A stretch of 64,000 bases of DNA from Hydractinia symbiolongicarpus (Eukaryota > Cnidaria > Hydrozoa > Anthoathecata > Hydractiniidae): assembly GCF_029227915.1 (NCBI RefSeq), contig NC_079886.1, positions 7,750,001 through 7,814,000 on the forward strand, given 5' to 3'. The position numbers were made by a program, and so were the translations under genes. This document shows positions 12,401-23,983 of this stretch, in pieces (position 1 is the stretch's first letter; every line of letters starts with the position of its first letter). Below the pieces are notes generated by a model that was given only the letters and a program-made list of their open reading frames with translations, was not told the origin of the DNA and did not search any database.

Positions 12401-13966
12401 CAGCTTTTATTTACTGCACGCCAATTCATGACAGGGATAATCTTACTGTCTTAAAAAATGGAAATAATTTAAATCTTTGATAAAAAATTAAAATAAGAAA
12501 CAAACAAACAAAATAAGAAGACGTAAAGAGAAAGAAAGGAAAAACATAATTAGGAATAAAAAAAATCTAATAAAGTATATTATACAAGAAGAAATTCAAA
12601 AGATTGAGACATTATTTAAAACCAAAATTATGATTAAACAAACACAAATAATCTAATAATGTTAGCAAGCCCTTGCTATTTTCACCACACACAAAATATA
12701 TATTTCACATACTAAAACTATTTTCTTCTTCCTTTTTATAAATGCAAATGACAGTTCTACTTTTTTTTAATTATTTGTTATTTATTAAGTTAAATTAAAA
12801 TAACCCATGGAACATAAACATCAATCATAAATGTCTAATTTTTCTTATTATACACACATTAACTTGTTATGGTTAAAATCTTTGACACATTTCCTTGTGC
12901 TTCAGAAGATGTAAGGTGTGTTTGGTAACACAAATTTAAGAACTTTCACAATTGAGTTGAACATGTGGGTGCTACACTTAAATACCATAATGTGCCATAA
13001 TGTCATACCATAATGTCCTACTGGTATAAAACTCAGAGCTGGCAAAATCATGGACTGTGCTTTACAAAATGTAAGGTGTGTACAGTAACAAAATTTAAGA
13101 AAAAGTGATCAAGTTAAATAAATAACAAAAATAAATTCGTTTTTTAAAGGGCTTCTGAATGATAGACAATATGAAAAAATAAAATAGTCTAATGGTCCCG
13201 ATGAAAATATTTTTTTAAAGGCTACTTATGAAATCAGTTCAACCATTACACTGTCCTTTTAACAATTTTAGAATAAACCCAAAAAGCACCTCCCAAATTA
13301 TATAATAGTCATAGTCTGAGTGCTCAAAATAGTTAAGTGCAGCTGCGGTTTAGATCCCCCACAAAAAATTTATTACTTCATGTTAACAGGTGATATTTAC
13401 CTTCACAGTTCACCAGGCATTTTGTTTCACAGATTATCTAATTATTTCCAGCAGTATGTGCCTTTCAGGATTATCATGTTCAGTATGACAAAGCCTTGTC
13501 CCACAGCAATTGCACTCATGTCAAGCATCCTGTCTCACAGTGATATATTTCAGATCTTGATTACATAGGGGATACTGTATTTATACATTAAATTTTAGTA
13601 ATTTTACTTTTTATTCCATAAACTGGTCCTATTCTTTTCTATGACGCTGCACCACAAAAAGCATCTAAAGAGTAAACAAATAAACATTTAAGATTCGTTT
13701 TCCTAGATTATATCTAAACAAAGATTTAATATCAATATCAATATTAAGGTTACTGTAAAGGAAAAAACTCACTTGATGAGTAGTCTCAGAAAAATCCTTA
13801 TAATTTATCAATACTTTCATATTTTTTTTTATTTATTTTTTTGTTTTTGAATGTTTGATAAAAGTCTTTTTAATAGTGATATTTACGTGAGATGTTAATT
13901 TCCCAAAAAGAAAATATAATGAAATAAACACACACCATTTTTTTTCACTGTACGTTTTAAAATGGC

Positions 13967-13968
<2 letters not shown>
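9421..13968. other. Gene-poor AT-rich interval
   Basis: I found no supported gene. The ORFs here are low-complexity AT-rich translations without recognisable motifs. Visible structure is limited to a 13-bp-stem hairpin at 11616-11646, and oligo(T) plus AGAACAGAACAG and its complement CTGTTCTGT flanking 10630-10725, a weak inverted pair. The interval may include introns of an unseen gene. Confidence 0.4.
11616..11646. repeat. Perfect 13-bp-stem hairpin
   Basis: CCCAGTCTAAATT and AATTTAGACTGGG are exact reverse complements separated by ACAAT. There is no coding context. Confidence 0.85.

Positions 13969-14044
<76 letters not shown>
13969..14044. repeat. (TA)n microsatellite, about 37 units
   Basis: An uninterrupted TA dinucleotide run directly borders the 5' limit of the Penelope-like reverse transcriptase fragment. 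The tyrosine/isoleucine-repeat ORFs over it are artefacts. Confidence 0.97.
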
Positions 14045-14047
<3 letters not shown>

Positions 14048-14049
14048 AC

Positions 14050-14925
14050 AATTTTATGGAAGTAGACCATGATCCTACCAAACGACACATAGTTATTGTT
14101 AACAATTTTGTTGAACAATGGAAACACAAACCCACGAAACAATGGATAGATTTTATTTCTTGCACCGAAGCACGTCCAGGTAAAAATTCAAACCTTCATA
14201 AAACGCACAAAAGCAACATTCTCGTAAGAGTCTTAACCACTGGTTGTGGAACTGCTATTCATAACTTAGCAATGTTTGTTGAAAAACATTGTGCAGATCA
14301 AATACCAACCCAAATAAAAGATACTCAACATTTCCTTTAATTTATCGGTAATATTAACACCGACGGAATCCATGACGATACAAACGTAGTATCCTTTGAT
14401 ATAGTAAATATGTTCCCAATATCAACAACAACAAAGTAATTGCTGCCATTCGTAAAGCTCTTGTAGAACTAAGAAACAACCTTCTACAACCTGCTTGGTT
14501 GATGCTCTTGCAATATGTTTAAAAAACAATAACTCTGTTTTTGACAATAAACACTTAATACAAACTAGTGGCACTGCCATGGGTGCTGCAAACTCTTGCT
14601 CTTACGCCGACATTGCTATTGAAAAGATCGACACAGTTGTGTTGACCTCTAGACATTCCGATTTCTTTGGACGTTTCAATATGGCAAGGCTCAATTGATC
14701 GTCTCAACGTATTCTTAAATCGACTTAACTCAACTTAACACAAATATCCAGTTTACTATGAAAATAAGTAATAATAAACTTTGTTTTTTGGATGTTGAAA
14801 TTAATAAAGTTAATAACAAGCTCACTACCACTGTGTATGGTAAACCTACAAATAGCCATATGTACCTACACGGTGATTTGTGTCATCCTTCCGCTACTAT
14901 AGACATATTTCAATGTTTACGTTTT
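14050..14925 (+). pseudogene. Penelope-like reverse transcriptase relic
   Basis: Frames on the plus strand give a Penelope-like RT core. In order: DPTKR, PGKNSNLHKTHKSN with VRVLTTGCGTAIHNLAMFVE, VVSFDIVNMFP (motif A, catalytic Asp), INNNKVIAAIRKALVEL, QTSGTAMGAANSCSYADIAI (motif B), a lost motif C region, WQGSIDRLNVFLNRLNS, CFLDVEIN, and YGKPTNSHMYLHGDLCHP. At least three frameshifts or stops break it, so it is inactive. The 3' side ends where the THAP-DDE/YqaJ transposon begins, and no GIY-YIG domain follows. It appears truncated at 5' by the (TA)n tract. Confidence 0.75.
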
Positions 14926-15087
14926 ACGGCACTTTTGCGCAGGCGAAAACTTGCGAAAAAATCGACAGGCAAAACATTGAGGGCGCCCAGTGTCATTTGT
15001 TAGAGGTTATTAAAGAGAAGAGACGTTTTCTACTGTTTGGATATATTTACTTTTTAAATACTTTAAAAAACTGTTATTTTCATAACA

Positions 15088-16661
15088 ATGCCTTATAGCT
15101 GTTGCGTACCTAATTGTACAAATCGTCGGAAGACGGGTAATGAAGGTAGATTTTACAAAATTCCTAACAAGAAGCATCCTGTGTTGAGGGAGAGATGGCT
15201 GACTGCAATTGGCAGAATTGAATGGTCAGAAGAGTTAATAAAGAATGCCAAAGTGTGTCATTTACATTTTGTGTCTGGTAAGTGACTTTGTTCACTTATT
15301 TTTAAAAGTTATTTTGTAAAGTAGTGTGAGCCATATTGTGTTTTGTGTCCCCTCACCCACATGAACTTTTGCTCTGGAATTTTGAAAATTTTATAGATTT
15401 TTTATTGTTTGCTTTTTGAGGAAAAAAGTCCAAAGATTCTTCTCATCCAGACTGGGTACCCTCAGTATTTGAACGTTGTGGAAAACAAGTGAGTGAGAAA
15501 AGAAAGCTTGAAAAGCAACATAGACATTCTCGACTCACAAAACGAAGGAAATTAACATCTGAACTAGTAGCTGAAAGTGAATGTGACGATGATTTTAAAC
15601 CCCCAAAAGATCAAGGTCCTTCCATGTCAGAATTATGTCAGAAAGTACAAGAACTTGAGGAGAAAGTTAAATGCTTAGAAAAGGATTTAAAAAATGAGGT
15701 GGATGAAAAACAGAACATTTCAAACAAATACACTGGATTGAATAGCGAATATGCAAATAGATTAAATGAAATTCATGGACTTAGAAACAAAAACAAAACA
15801 CTTTCATTGAATAAATTTTGTTATAAGTCATTGAAACAATCTCCTGAAATGTTTTATTTTTATACTGGCTTAAACAAAGGAAGATTTAATTGGGTGGTCA
15901 ATATTGTAAAACATAAAATTAAGCCAGCAACAAAATTGTTGACACAAAAAGATCATGTCCTTGTAGTCCTCATGAAATTAAAACTTGGACTTCTTAATAG
16001 GGACATTGCATATAGATTTAAAGTTCAACCACCTGTGATTTCTCGTATCTTTCGACAATTGTTACCACTACTAGCACATTCATTATTGTTTACACTGATA
16101 TGGCCTGAAAAACAAGCTTTAAGAATAATGTTTTAGATGCTATAAAAACTGTTGCTGCTGTATAATTGACTGCACAGAAATTTTTATTCAGCGACCATTA
16201 AACTTGAATGCCAGGGCACAGACTTGGTCCAATTACAAAAATACCAATACAATAAAATATTTGATAGCTTGTTCTCCATCCGGTTCTGTCAGTTTTTTAT
16301 CTAGAGGATGGGGTGGAAGAGTATCAGATAAAGAAATAACGATCAAAAGTGGCTTTCTAGACTTAGTAGAGTATGGTGATATGGTTTTGGCAGATAGGGG
16401 TTTTCTTATTGAACAAGAATTAGCCACAAGGGGAGCATTTTTGAAGATACCTGAATTTACTAGGGGAAAAGACCAAATGTCTACTGCAGATGTTGATCAA
16501 TCGAGGCAAATTGCACATGTTCGAATACATATTGAGTGATTGGACGATTAAGAAAATTCTTGATTCTGAACACCACTATTCCGATAACCCAAGTCGACCT
16601 AATGGATAAAGTAATGGTGGTTGTTTGTGCACTAGTCAACATAAGCAAAGGCATTGTATAA
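15088..16661 (+). pseudogene. THAP-domain DDE transposase (broken)
   Basis: Exon 1 (15088-15277) codes a C2CH THAP zinc finger: MPYSCCVPNCTN, an RERW tryptophan and VCHLHF. It splices in phase 1 (GTAAGT at 15278) to exon 2 at 15421, which has HPDWVPSVFE, a basic stretch and a coiled-coil (QKVQELEEKVKCLEKDLK). A helix-turn-helix-like region with DHVLVVLMKLKLGLLNRDIA follows. The DDE_Tnp_4 nuclease comes next: IDCTEIFIQRP near 16165 (first Asp), AQTWSNYKNTNTIKYLI, GGRVSD, LADRGF (second Asp) and ARVRIHxE-type HVRIHIE near 16530 (Glu). Frameshifts near 16130-16165 and just after HIE mean no single reading frame survives. Transposase of the surrounding element; now inactive. Confidence 0.75.
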
Positions 16662-16784
16662 ATTATATGTAGTGCATATACTTTAGTAGTACATTTTACT
16701 AACTTCAAACATTTTTTACAAACTTTAAACATAATTTTTTTAAAAACTTTATATATATTTTACTGACTTTGTTTTACTAACTTT

Positions 16785-18152
16785 TTATATATATCTTTTA
16801 TATTGCCTTTTTTTGAATTTAAAAGGACATTTGATTTCTACCAAGCCCAAACTGTGGCAGTCACATTGAACTATGCCATCAGGGCTGACACCAAGATATG
16901 GAATATATATTAATATATTATTAATTAATATATTAATGTGTAAACCAGTTGTTTTGACTTGAAAGTTAGTGTGTATTTGCTCCAATTTCTTTGTATAAAC
17001 ATCCCGAGCTCTTGTTTCCATTCTCTTTCCGTATCTTGTAGCAACAACATCGACTTGATCCTTGTATTGCATAACTGTGTCCACTAATGTTTTTGTCTGT
17101 TCTAAATCACATGTGAAGGCAGATTTTGAAACTGATGCTGTTATACGCCCAGCCCTGTGCAACATCCATTTGCTACTGATACTTTGGAGTGCTGTTACTT
17201 TTTTCAAATTATCATATTGATTTTGAAAACACGACTTTGTATATTTTTCATAGTTTTTTACTGCAATATTTTTTACCTCTGCATCAGTTTTATTAATTGC
17301 TGTTGGCTCATAAATAAATGTAAGAGGTTCAGGAAGGCTGTTTTGTTCATTTTTGTTTGCACTATCTGTGTCACTGTTTCGGTTTTGATCATCGTCAAGC
17401 CATAAACTGATGCTTTTAAAGATAACTGCATCTGGAGCAATCTGCCTTAATTCATCAAGCTGTTCTTGATCCTTTCCAGTAATAAATTTTATTGGATCAG
17501 GTGATACAAAACCTTTTATTGTGTCTCCAAAAGGATCATCAACTTTTGAAAGTGTCTCTGTCTTTTTTGGTCTTCTAAAGTCAATTTTACTTAAGGGTGC
17601 AGGATGAGCTCTTTTTCTTGCCTTTTTCCAAGAACATAAAACACTAGTACATGCTGTTTTGTTCAGCTCTAATGTAGCACATGCCAATAATTTAAATAAT
17701 AATGCAGCAACATGACTGCAAGCTGAACCAAGTCTAAAAAAATATTGTCATTATTTATAATATTCGTTTGATCACTATAATAAAAAGACGATAAATAAAC
17801 TTACCCTGCAACACAGGTGCAATTTGCAGAATGTATCCAACCAGTTTTATGCATTATAATCCAAGTGTCATATAATTTTTGCGTTTTCCCCTGCCTTTGA
17901 CTTGGTAACACAGACGATTTTATGTAACAGAAATCTACTTCTTTTAAGTGGTGACAATACACTTCTTGTACGTGCCCTGATAGATAAAAGTTGTAAGCTT
18001 GAAAAGGATTTGTGTGCTTTATGCGACTCGTGTGTGAACTCGCTAGGAGTGTGAACCAAATACACATGCAGATCAACATAAGTTATATCTGGAAGTAGTA
18101 AAACGTCATCGCTCCAATCGCTAGTCTGCAGCGAGTAAGGATCTGCAAGCAT
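16785..18152 (-). pseudogene. SWIM zinc finger and YqaJ-type nuclease (broken)
   Basis: The upstream exon (18152 down to 17805) reads LADPYSLQTSDWSDD, then after a frameshift near 18010 PFQAYNFYLSGHVQEV and ANCTCVAG. It splices in phase 2 to 17733, continuing LGSACSHVAALLF, which completes a SWIM finger (CxC...CxH). Exon 2 holds the YqaJ-like PD-(D/E)xK nuclease: HRAGRITAS, then GVSPDGIVQCD and LVEIKCPFK near 16810-16890. A short AT-rich insertion of about 10 codons separates TGLHIN from IPYLGVSPDG. YqaJ proteins resemble phage lambda exonuclease. Here it is probably the second protein of the transposon. The frameshift makes function unlikely. Confidence 0.7.
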
Positions 18153-18707
18153 AGTCCCATCTGCAAGTGTAAGTTATCCAGTATATATAGTGGGATTTAT
18201 CTGCATTTGAAAGAATTTGAAAATAGTCAGCATTTTTCGACATGTTGAAATATAAATAAACGCACGTGCCTTCTAAGTGTTGGTTTTTATCAGCAAAGAG
18301 GAAGTCCTTCACACAATCGGTACATTGTTGGCTACGTTTATATGTTGGTTTATTTAAACTGTTATGTCTTATCGGAAACGTACGTAGTCTGTGGCTCGGC
18401 TTAACTTTGTTGTATATAGTCATCCATAGCTTAAAAAATATAATTGACAGCTGTTCTCGCTTTCATGAACATGATTTTCAAATACTAACAGAAAGGATGT
18501 ATAATAAACAAGTAAATACCCCACGGGCAAGGACTTTTTTGTTGAGCAAGCAGACATTATAAGATGACAAAGAGCTTCGATCGATAAGCGAAACGACTTT
18601 CCTTTTTCAGTTTCTTGAGTAATTATAGTTATATTTTATGCTCTTTTCTCATGTTGTTTCTGCTGCCATATTTTGCCTGTCGAAATGCGCAGAAGTCTGG
18701 GAGCCAC

Positions 18708-19377
18708 TCATACCGCGTCATAGTGAAATACGTCTATTAACGGCATATCTACTGGTGTAGCAACAAGATTAAGGAGAATCTGCTCTTCTGATCCGTTTTT
18801 TATGATTTTTAAACGATCTACAGAAATATTTACGCTTTCTACAATGCTGTGGAAACGATCCCTTAAGACCTTAGCTAGATAATAAGTCTAATTAAAACAA
18901 ACGAACTTCCTATAACAAAACGAACTTCATATATAATTGCTGAAAAAATTTCAAAAAACATCTATATAGATAATAGTCCAATTATAGCTAATAAACAAAC
19001 TTCGTAGCTATAAGTATACTTTCATACGAACTTCTTTGAAATAATACAAACAACAACTTATAAAAACTGAAATTCACAAAAAAAAATTATTGTTCCGAAA
19101 GCAGGACTCACTTAGTGTCACAGCCAGGTCTACCATCTTTTGGCTTTTCTCCCAAGGATCTCTGCCAGCCTGTTCTGCTAAATATTTAAACCGATTTTGG
19201 ACAAGATCAAGCAGGGCAGTGTATTACTTTTGATTTAAAATGCCACCATCATTTAATACCTCAAAAGCCTTGTCCTCTTTGCCCATTAACAATGGAGGTG
19301 ACTACAAGATGAGGAAGACCATAATGGATGGCTGTGGACCGAATTTGGTGTGCTTGTCACAAAAACAACCCTGTTCT
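18708..19377 (-). pseudogene. Unrecognised spliced coding fragment
   Basis: Two minus-strand stretches look coding but match no family I recognise. The first (about 19377-19112) has a good acceptor (AAATATAG) and donor (GTGAGT) and codes, in its downstream part, YTALLDLVQNRFKYLAEQ and DPWEKSQKMVDLAVTL, with two in-frame stops upstream. The second (18874-18708) splices in frame, begins TKVLRDRFHSIVESVNISV, then LLNLVATPVDMPLIDVFHY, and ends in TGA at 18708. The stop lies about 12 bp from the right TIR of the neighbouring transposon. It may be the 3' end of a host gene or of another mobile element. Confidence 0.35.
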
Positions 19378-19420
19378 CTATATTTAAGACAAAGAATAAG
19401 CTTTATTATTATATAGCTAG

Positions 19421-19685
19421 CTATAGACGGCTTGCGTTGTGACGTCATTTGTTTACATTTTCTCGGACCTTGTGGAAGCTGGCAGGATAAAAAACAGCGA
19501 GCGCCAGCGCACGTATGGAGCTTTTCTAATTCTTTTATTGGAGCAGCCTACTGCACAACAAGAATCAGGCATTTCTTCAAATATAAGTACAAATCACAAC
19601 CAGAACCTCTTGTTTTCACTGGCGCTACTATCCTGCCACCTAGTGCGCATGCGTTCGGTTCCGTAAACACGCAATCCATCTATAG
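19421..19685. mobile_element. MITE-like inverted-repeat element, about 265 bp
   Basis: The left end CTATAGACGGCTTGCGT matches the complement of the right end, ACGCAATCCATCTATAG. Inside, CTGGCAGGATA on the left pairs with TATCCTGCCAC on the right, so imperfect inverted repeats extend about 90 bp from each end. There is no coding capacity beyond chance. No target duplication was fixed with confidence. Confidence 0.6.
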
Positions 19686-21884
19686 CTTTTCGTTCAAAAC
19701 ATTAGGATGAGTACCCGGGAATTATTTTCAATTATTGCACAATATATGGGGTCTGCCCAATGGCAAACCTTTTAAAAAACTAAAGAAAAAAGCAAGTAGT
19801 AGCTGGGATACCTTTACTCTTGCAGTTTCGTTGTTTTATTCAGCTAGCCAGGTAGCTAGGCTGTGGCTACAAGTCCATTTAACACACGTTCATTGAATTA
19901 CTCCAACCAAATGGAACACCGACAAATAAACGCTCACTATCCGACGTTCTTACAACACGCATTTTCGTGCTAAATGAAGCCATAGCCTACTCTGTGCTCC
20001 GGTCCATGGTCTTTTTTCTTGGTAACAAAAACATTTTCAAGACCCATTACCAAGAGGTAATCTTCTGTTTCTGATCCGGGTTTTTTTTGTAAAAATTAAA
20101 GGATCAATTCTCCCTACTGACACAGCACAACAACAACAAAATTAATGCTCCCAAGTCTTTTAGAATTTACACGGCTGCAGCGTATATATTGCAATATTTT
20201 TCCGATATTACTAGGCTGCATTGCTTTAAACAGTGAAACGATTTACCGTGGGACCTAATTGAACTGATTTTGAACTTTGACCAGATAAATGCGAAAAGTG
20301 AGACTATTGGACTGCAAGAAATAACAGCAATTACACTGGGCAATGTGGTAGCACTTCATTTAAAAGTTTAGATAAGTAAGTCACTTTTTACTGTGTTACC
20401 AAAATCCCTGGGGGCTAGCCCGGCGGGATTGCTGTAATTTCTATCGAATCTGTGCAAAAAATTTATTTCGTTAAATATATAATACTAACATAATTTTAAT
20501 GTCCCGACCCGCAAAGGAAATAATAGATTAAATATGATATTTGATTTCGTTCGGAATCAATAAAATTCTCAACTACTAATAGTTACTTTTGATGGATTAA
20601 TTAAAAGTTATGCTTTTTTTATTTTAAGAAGCGAATATAGGTAAAACTAAAACAAACGAAACTGCGCATGCTCAGAAAGATTTCGCCAGCGAATTTGTCG
20701 CTCCGTGAAATCCGCCACTCCTCCCCTGACTGCTTTCAACTCTTATTATTAATTTTTTATTCATAAACTCGATGTGTGGACGGAGAGCTCGTACATAAAC
20801 AAAACGATATGTCACAGGGCACGACTTTTGAGCGTGAAAACAACAGGCTGTGTTGTCCTGGCCAGCTGCAGGTAGGTTTCCGTGCAAAAAGATTTGTAGC
20901 GGAAGGCAAGGACACGTTGCTTGGGGTATGAGTGCTGTTGTATCTAATTTACCTTCTGCATAAGTAAATATGCGGGCAGCTTGAATAACTGTATGTTGTC
21001 AGGTTACAAATGATATCAGGGACAAGGTATACATCACAACGCAGTTCTTTGCTGCAAAAAGAAGCCACTGAAATTTATTTTGTTTTATTTATTTAGCTAG
21101 TTTCCTAGATTAAACATTTAGTGTAATGACAGCTTTCTGTTTTTATGGTTACCTTAACACATGTAATTTGTCAGTCATGGTATACACCAAATTAGGCTGA
21201 GGTGGCCATATCACATAAACAGCCTGGTACAACTAGATTAAATCTTTACTGTTTGTTTTTTTATTTTGATTTATTCCATCCTTCCATTTTGACATTTTTT
21301 ACCAGGAGGGCTTTTACGCTAGGTTTGTTTTACTCAAAGTGTAATTCTTCCATTAAATTAAATGTCAATCGTCACTTTGCTTTGGTGACAAAAGCTACCG
21401 GAATTGTACATCACAGATCCTGAGCTCTATTCAGGTGACAAAACTTTTTCCCCTTGTAAGGTTGGCCCCCACTCACATGCACAATCATTATGATTAAGGT
21501 GAAGAGCAAAATCTGCTACAGATTCTCTATTATTTAATCTCTAATTTGTGATTGCTTAAAAAAATCCAAAAAAAAAGGGCAGGATAGTAACATGTGGAAG
21601 AAAAAAGAGCAAAAATATATATAGCTATATATACTAAAACTAATTTTTCTTGCAATTTACTATCGAATTTGACAAGTTTGATTATTTTGTGAGAAAAATT
21701 GTCAACAGAATAAAGAGTTATTTTTTAGTGCTGCAAGCAAAACTGTTTGATGCAGAAATATTTTTTTAAATTCAATTTTCAATTTCAATTTATTTATTTG
21801 CCATAGAAAAGTTGAAATTACAGTAGGTAGAACACATTATATAAACAGTTACATATAGTTATATTCTTCTGATGATACCTGTGG
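19686..21884. other. Interval without recognised gene
   Basis: Nothing here could be assigned. The stretch around 20650-20930 is less AT-rich than its surroundings and contains GCGCATGC and CpG-containing words, so it could be a promoter or first-exon region, but no motif supports this. The ORFs at 20672-20887 and 21202-21423 have no recognisable features. Confidence 0.35.
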
Positions 21885-23983
21885 GTGGATGAAAGGACCA
21901 GCTAGACATAGACAGACCTGGTAGTGGAATAATGAGGTTGACCAGTGTATAAAGGAAAAGAGGAAACTTTGGAAAGAGTGGAAGTCAGGTGGTAGTAAAA
22001 ATATTTACTTAGAAGCTAAGCGTTGTGCTCGTACAGCAGTGTATAAGGCAAAATCAGAAGCAGAGAGAAACAGATTTGCAGATGTGTTAAGAAGGGAAGA
22101 CCAGCGCAATGAGGTTTTCAAGATAGCAAAGCAAATGAAGAAGACTAATCAAGATGTTGTAGGTGATGAAGGTGTAATGATGAAGGTGTTTTGGCTAGCA
22201 CAGAGGAGGAGAAAAGGGTAGCTTGGAAGAATCATTATCAGAGGTTGCTTAACACTGAGTTTGATTGGGACGAGGAGAATTTGTCTGATGATGATGTTGG
22301 CCAGCTATGCAGATCAAGACAGAATGGGTAGTGGAGGCTATTAGGAAATTGAAGATTGGTAAGGCTGCAGGAGTATCAGGTATTGTTGCAGAGATGGTAA
22401 AAGCATCTGGATATATTGGAGTTGAGCTTATTACAAGTCTTGCTAACCAGATTATAAAGGATGGTGCTATTCCGAGTGAGTGGCAGTCAAGTGTAATAGT
22501 GAATTGTTTCAAGGGCAAGGGTGATGCATTAGAAAGGGGTAACTATAGAGGTTTGAAGTTGGTTGATCAAGTAATGAAAGTTATTGAAGGAGTGATTGAT
22601 AAGTTACTTAGAGAAAGAATTGATATAGATAAGATGCAATTTGGTTTTGTTCCAGGTGTGGCACTACAGATGCAATATTTTTACTCAGACAGCTTCAGGA
22701 AAAGTATTTAGGAAAGGGAAAGAATCTCTATTTTGCCTTTGTAGATTTAGAGAAAGCTTTTGATAGAGTGCCACGTAAAGTTATTTGGTGGGCTATGAAA
22801 AAATTAGGTGTGGATGAGTGGCTAGTTACGATGGTACAGTCTATGTACAGCAATGCTAGAAGTCGTGTCAGGATTAACGTTTCACTTAGTGATGAATTTA
22901 CTGTAAATGTTGGTGTACATCAGGGTTCTGTACTTAGTCCTTTGTTGTTTGTTCTAGTCTTAGAAGCGCTGTCGATGGAGTTCAGAACAGGTTGTCCATG
23001 GGAGTTTTGTATGCAGATGATTTGGTTCTCATAGCAGAGTCGATGGAAGAATTAGTTAAAAAGTTTGAGAAGTGGAAGAAAGGACTAGAAGAGAAAGGGC
23101 TAAAGGTAAACACAGCAAAGTCTAAAGTCATGATTAGTAGCATTGCAGCCAAGTGTGGCCTTGTAGTTGGAAAGTGGCCTTGTGGAGTTTGCAGGAAAGG
23201 GGTTGGTAGTAACTCAATTTTTTGTCAGACTTGCAAGCATTACATAAGAAGTGCAGTAGTATTAGTGGAAGATTAAGAGCTGACATTCAGTTTGTATGCA
23301 AGCGTTGCAAAGGTGAGATTATAGAGAATGAAGTATTTCCAGCTTTAATGATGTACAACAGTGGCTCGTTAGAGATAGTTGAGAACTTTTGTTACTTAGG
23401 TGATATGTTGGGCAGTGAAGGGGCTGTTGGAAGAAGTGTTACTTGCAGGATAGGTTCTGCTTGGAAAAAGTTCAGAGAGTTACTTCCTTTGTTGACTAGC
23501 AGAGTCCTGTCAATTGAGGTAAAAGGTAGGTTGTATGAGGCCTGTGTAAGAAGTGTTATGTTGTACGGTAGTGACACATGGGCAGTGAAGCAGGCAGATC
23601 TTGACCGTTTAGAAAGGAATGATAAGAGAATGCTTAGGTGAATGTGTAACACCAGTCTGAGAGACAGAAAGAGTTCAGATGAGCTAAGAAGCAGGCTAAG
23701 TAACCGTAGAATTAAAGATGTTATCCAGATAAGAAGATTGAATTGGCTGGGGCACTTAGAAAGAATGGAGGAGGATAATTGGGTAAGGAAGTGTAGAGAC
23801 TTGATAGTTCTTGGGGCAAAGCCCAGAGGCAGACCGAGAAAGACTTGGCAGGAGGTTATAAGGACAGACTTGATACAGAGGAAGTTGGGTTTAGATCTAA
23901 CACAGTCTAAATCAGATTGGAAGAGGGTCATTAATATACCCCGTCCAACCCATGCTAGCATGGAAAACGGACATTAACCCTAT
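21885..23983 (+). mobile_element. LINE (non-LTR retrotransposon), copy 2, 5'-truncated and mutated
   Basis: On the plus strand, broken frames give YKAKSEAERNRFADVLRRE, then IRKLKIGKAAGVSGIVAEMV, PSEWQSSVIVNCFKGKGD, YRGLKLVDQVMKV and MQFGFVPG (RT fingers). After a 1-bp deletion at about 22655 come LYFAFVDLEKAFD (motif A), VGVHQGSVLSPLLF (motif B), LYADDLVLIAES (motif C), the CGVCRKGVGSNSIFC finger and the C-terminal YLGDMLG...WLGHLERM region. A TGG to TGA change at 23639-23641 stops the last frame. The 3' end contains CATGCTAGCATGG followed by AACGGACATTAA. No upstream endonuclease domain is visible. Confidence 0.92.

Larger units (their letters stand above)
14931..18696. mobile_element. ISL2EU-like (Harbinger-related) two-gene DNA transposon
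   Basis: Two convergent decayed genes, a THAP-DDE transposase on plus and a SWIM-YqaJ nuclease on minus, lie between probable terminal inverted repeats. The left end has TCGACAGGCAAAACAT at 14962-14977 preceded by ACTTTTGCGCA at 14931-14941. The right end has the complement ATATTTTGCCTGTCGA at 18668-18683 followed by TGCGCAGAAGT at 18686-18696. The spacing between the two TIR parts differs because the left end has about 20 extra bases. From memory, ISL2EU transposons carry a DDE transposase plus a YqaJ protein, which fits this pair. The exact ends and target duplication could not be fixed. Confidence 0.6.

Noticed and set aside
13957-14165. Tyr-Ile repeat proteins on the minus strand
   Set aside because: They are translations of the (TA)n microsatellite.
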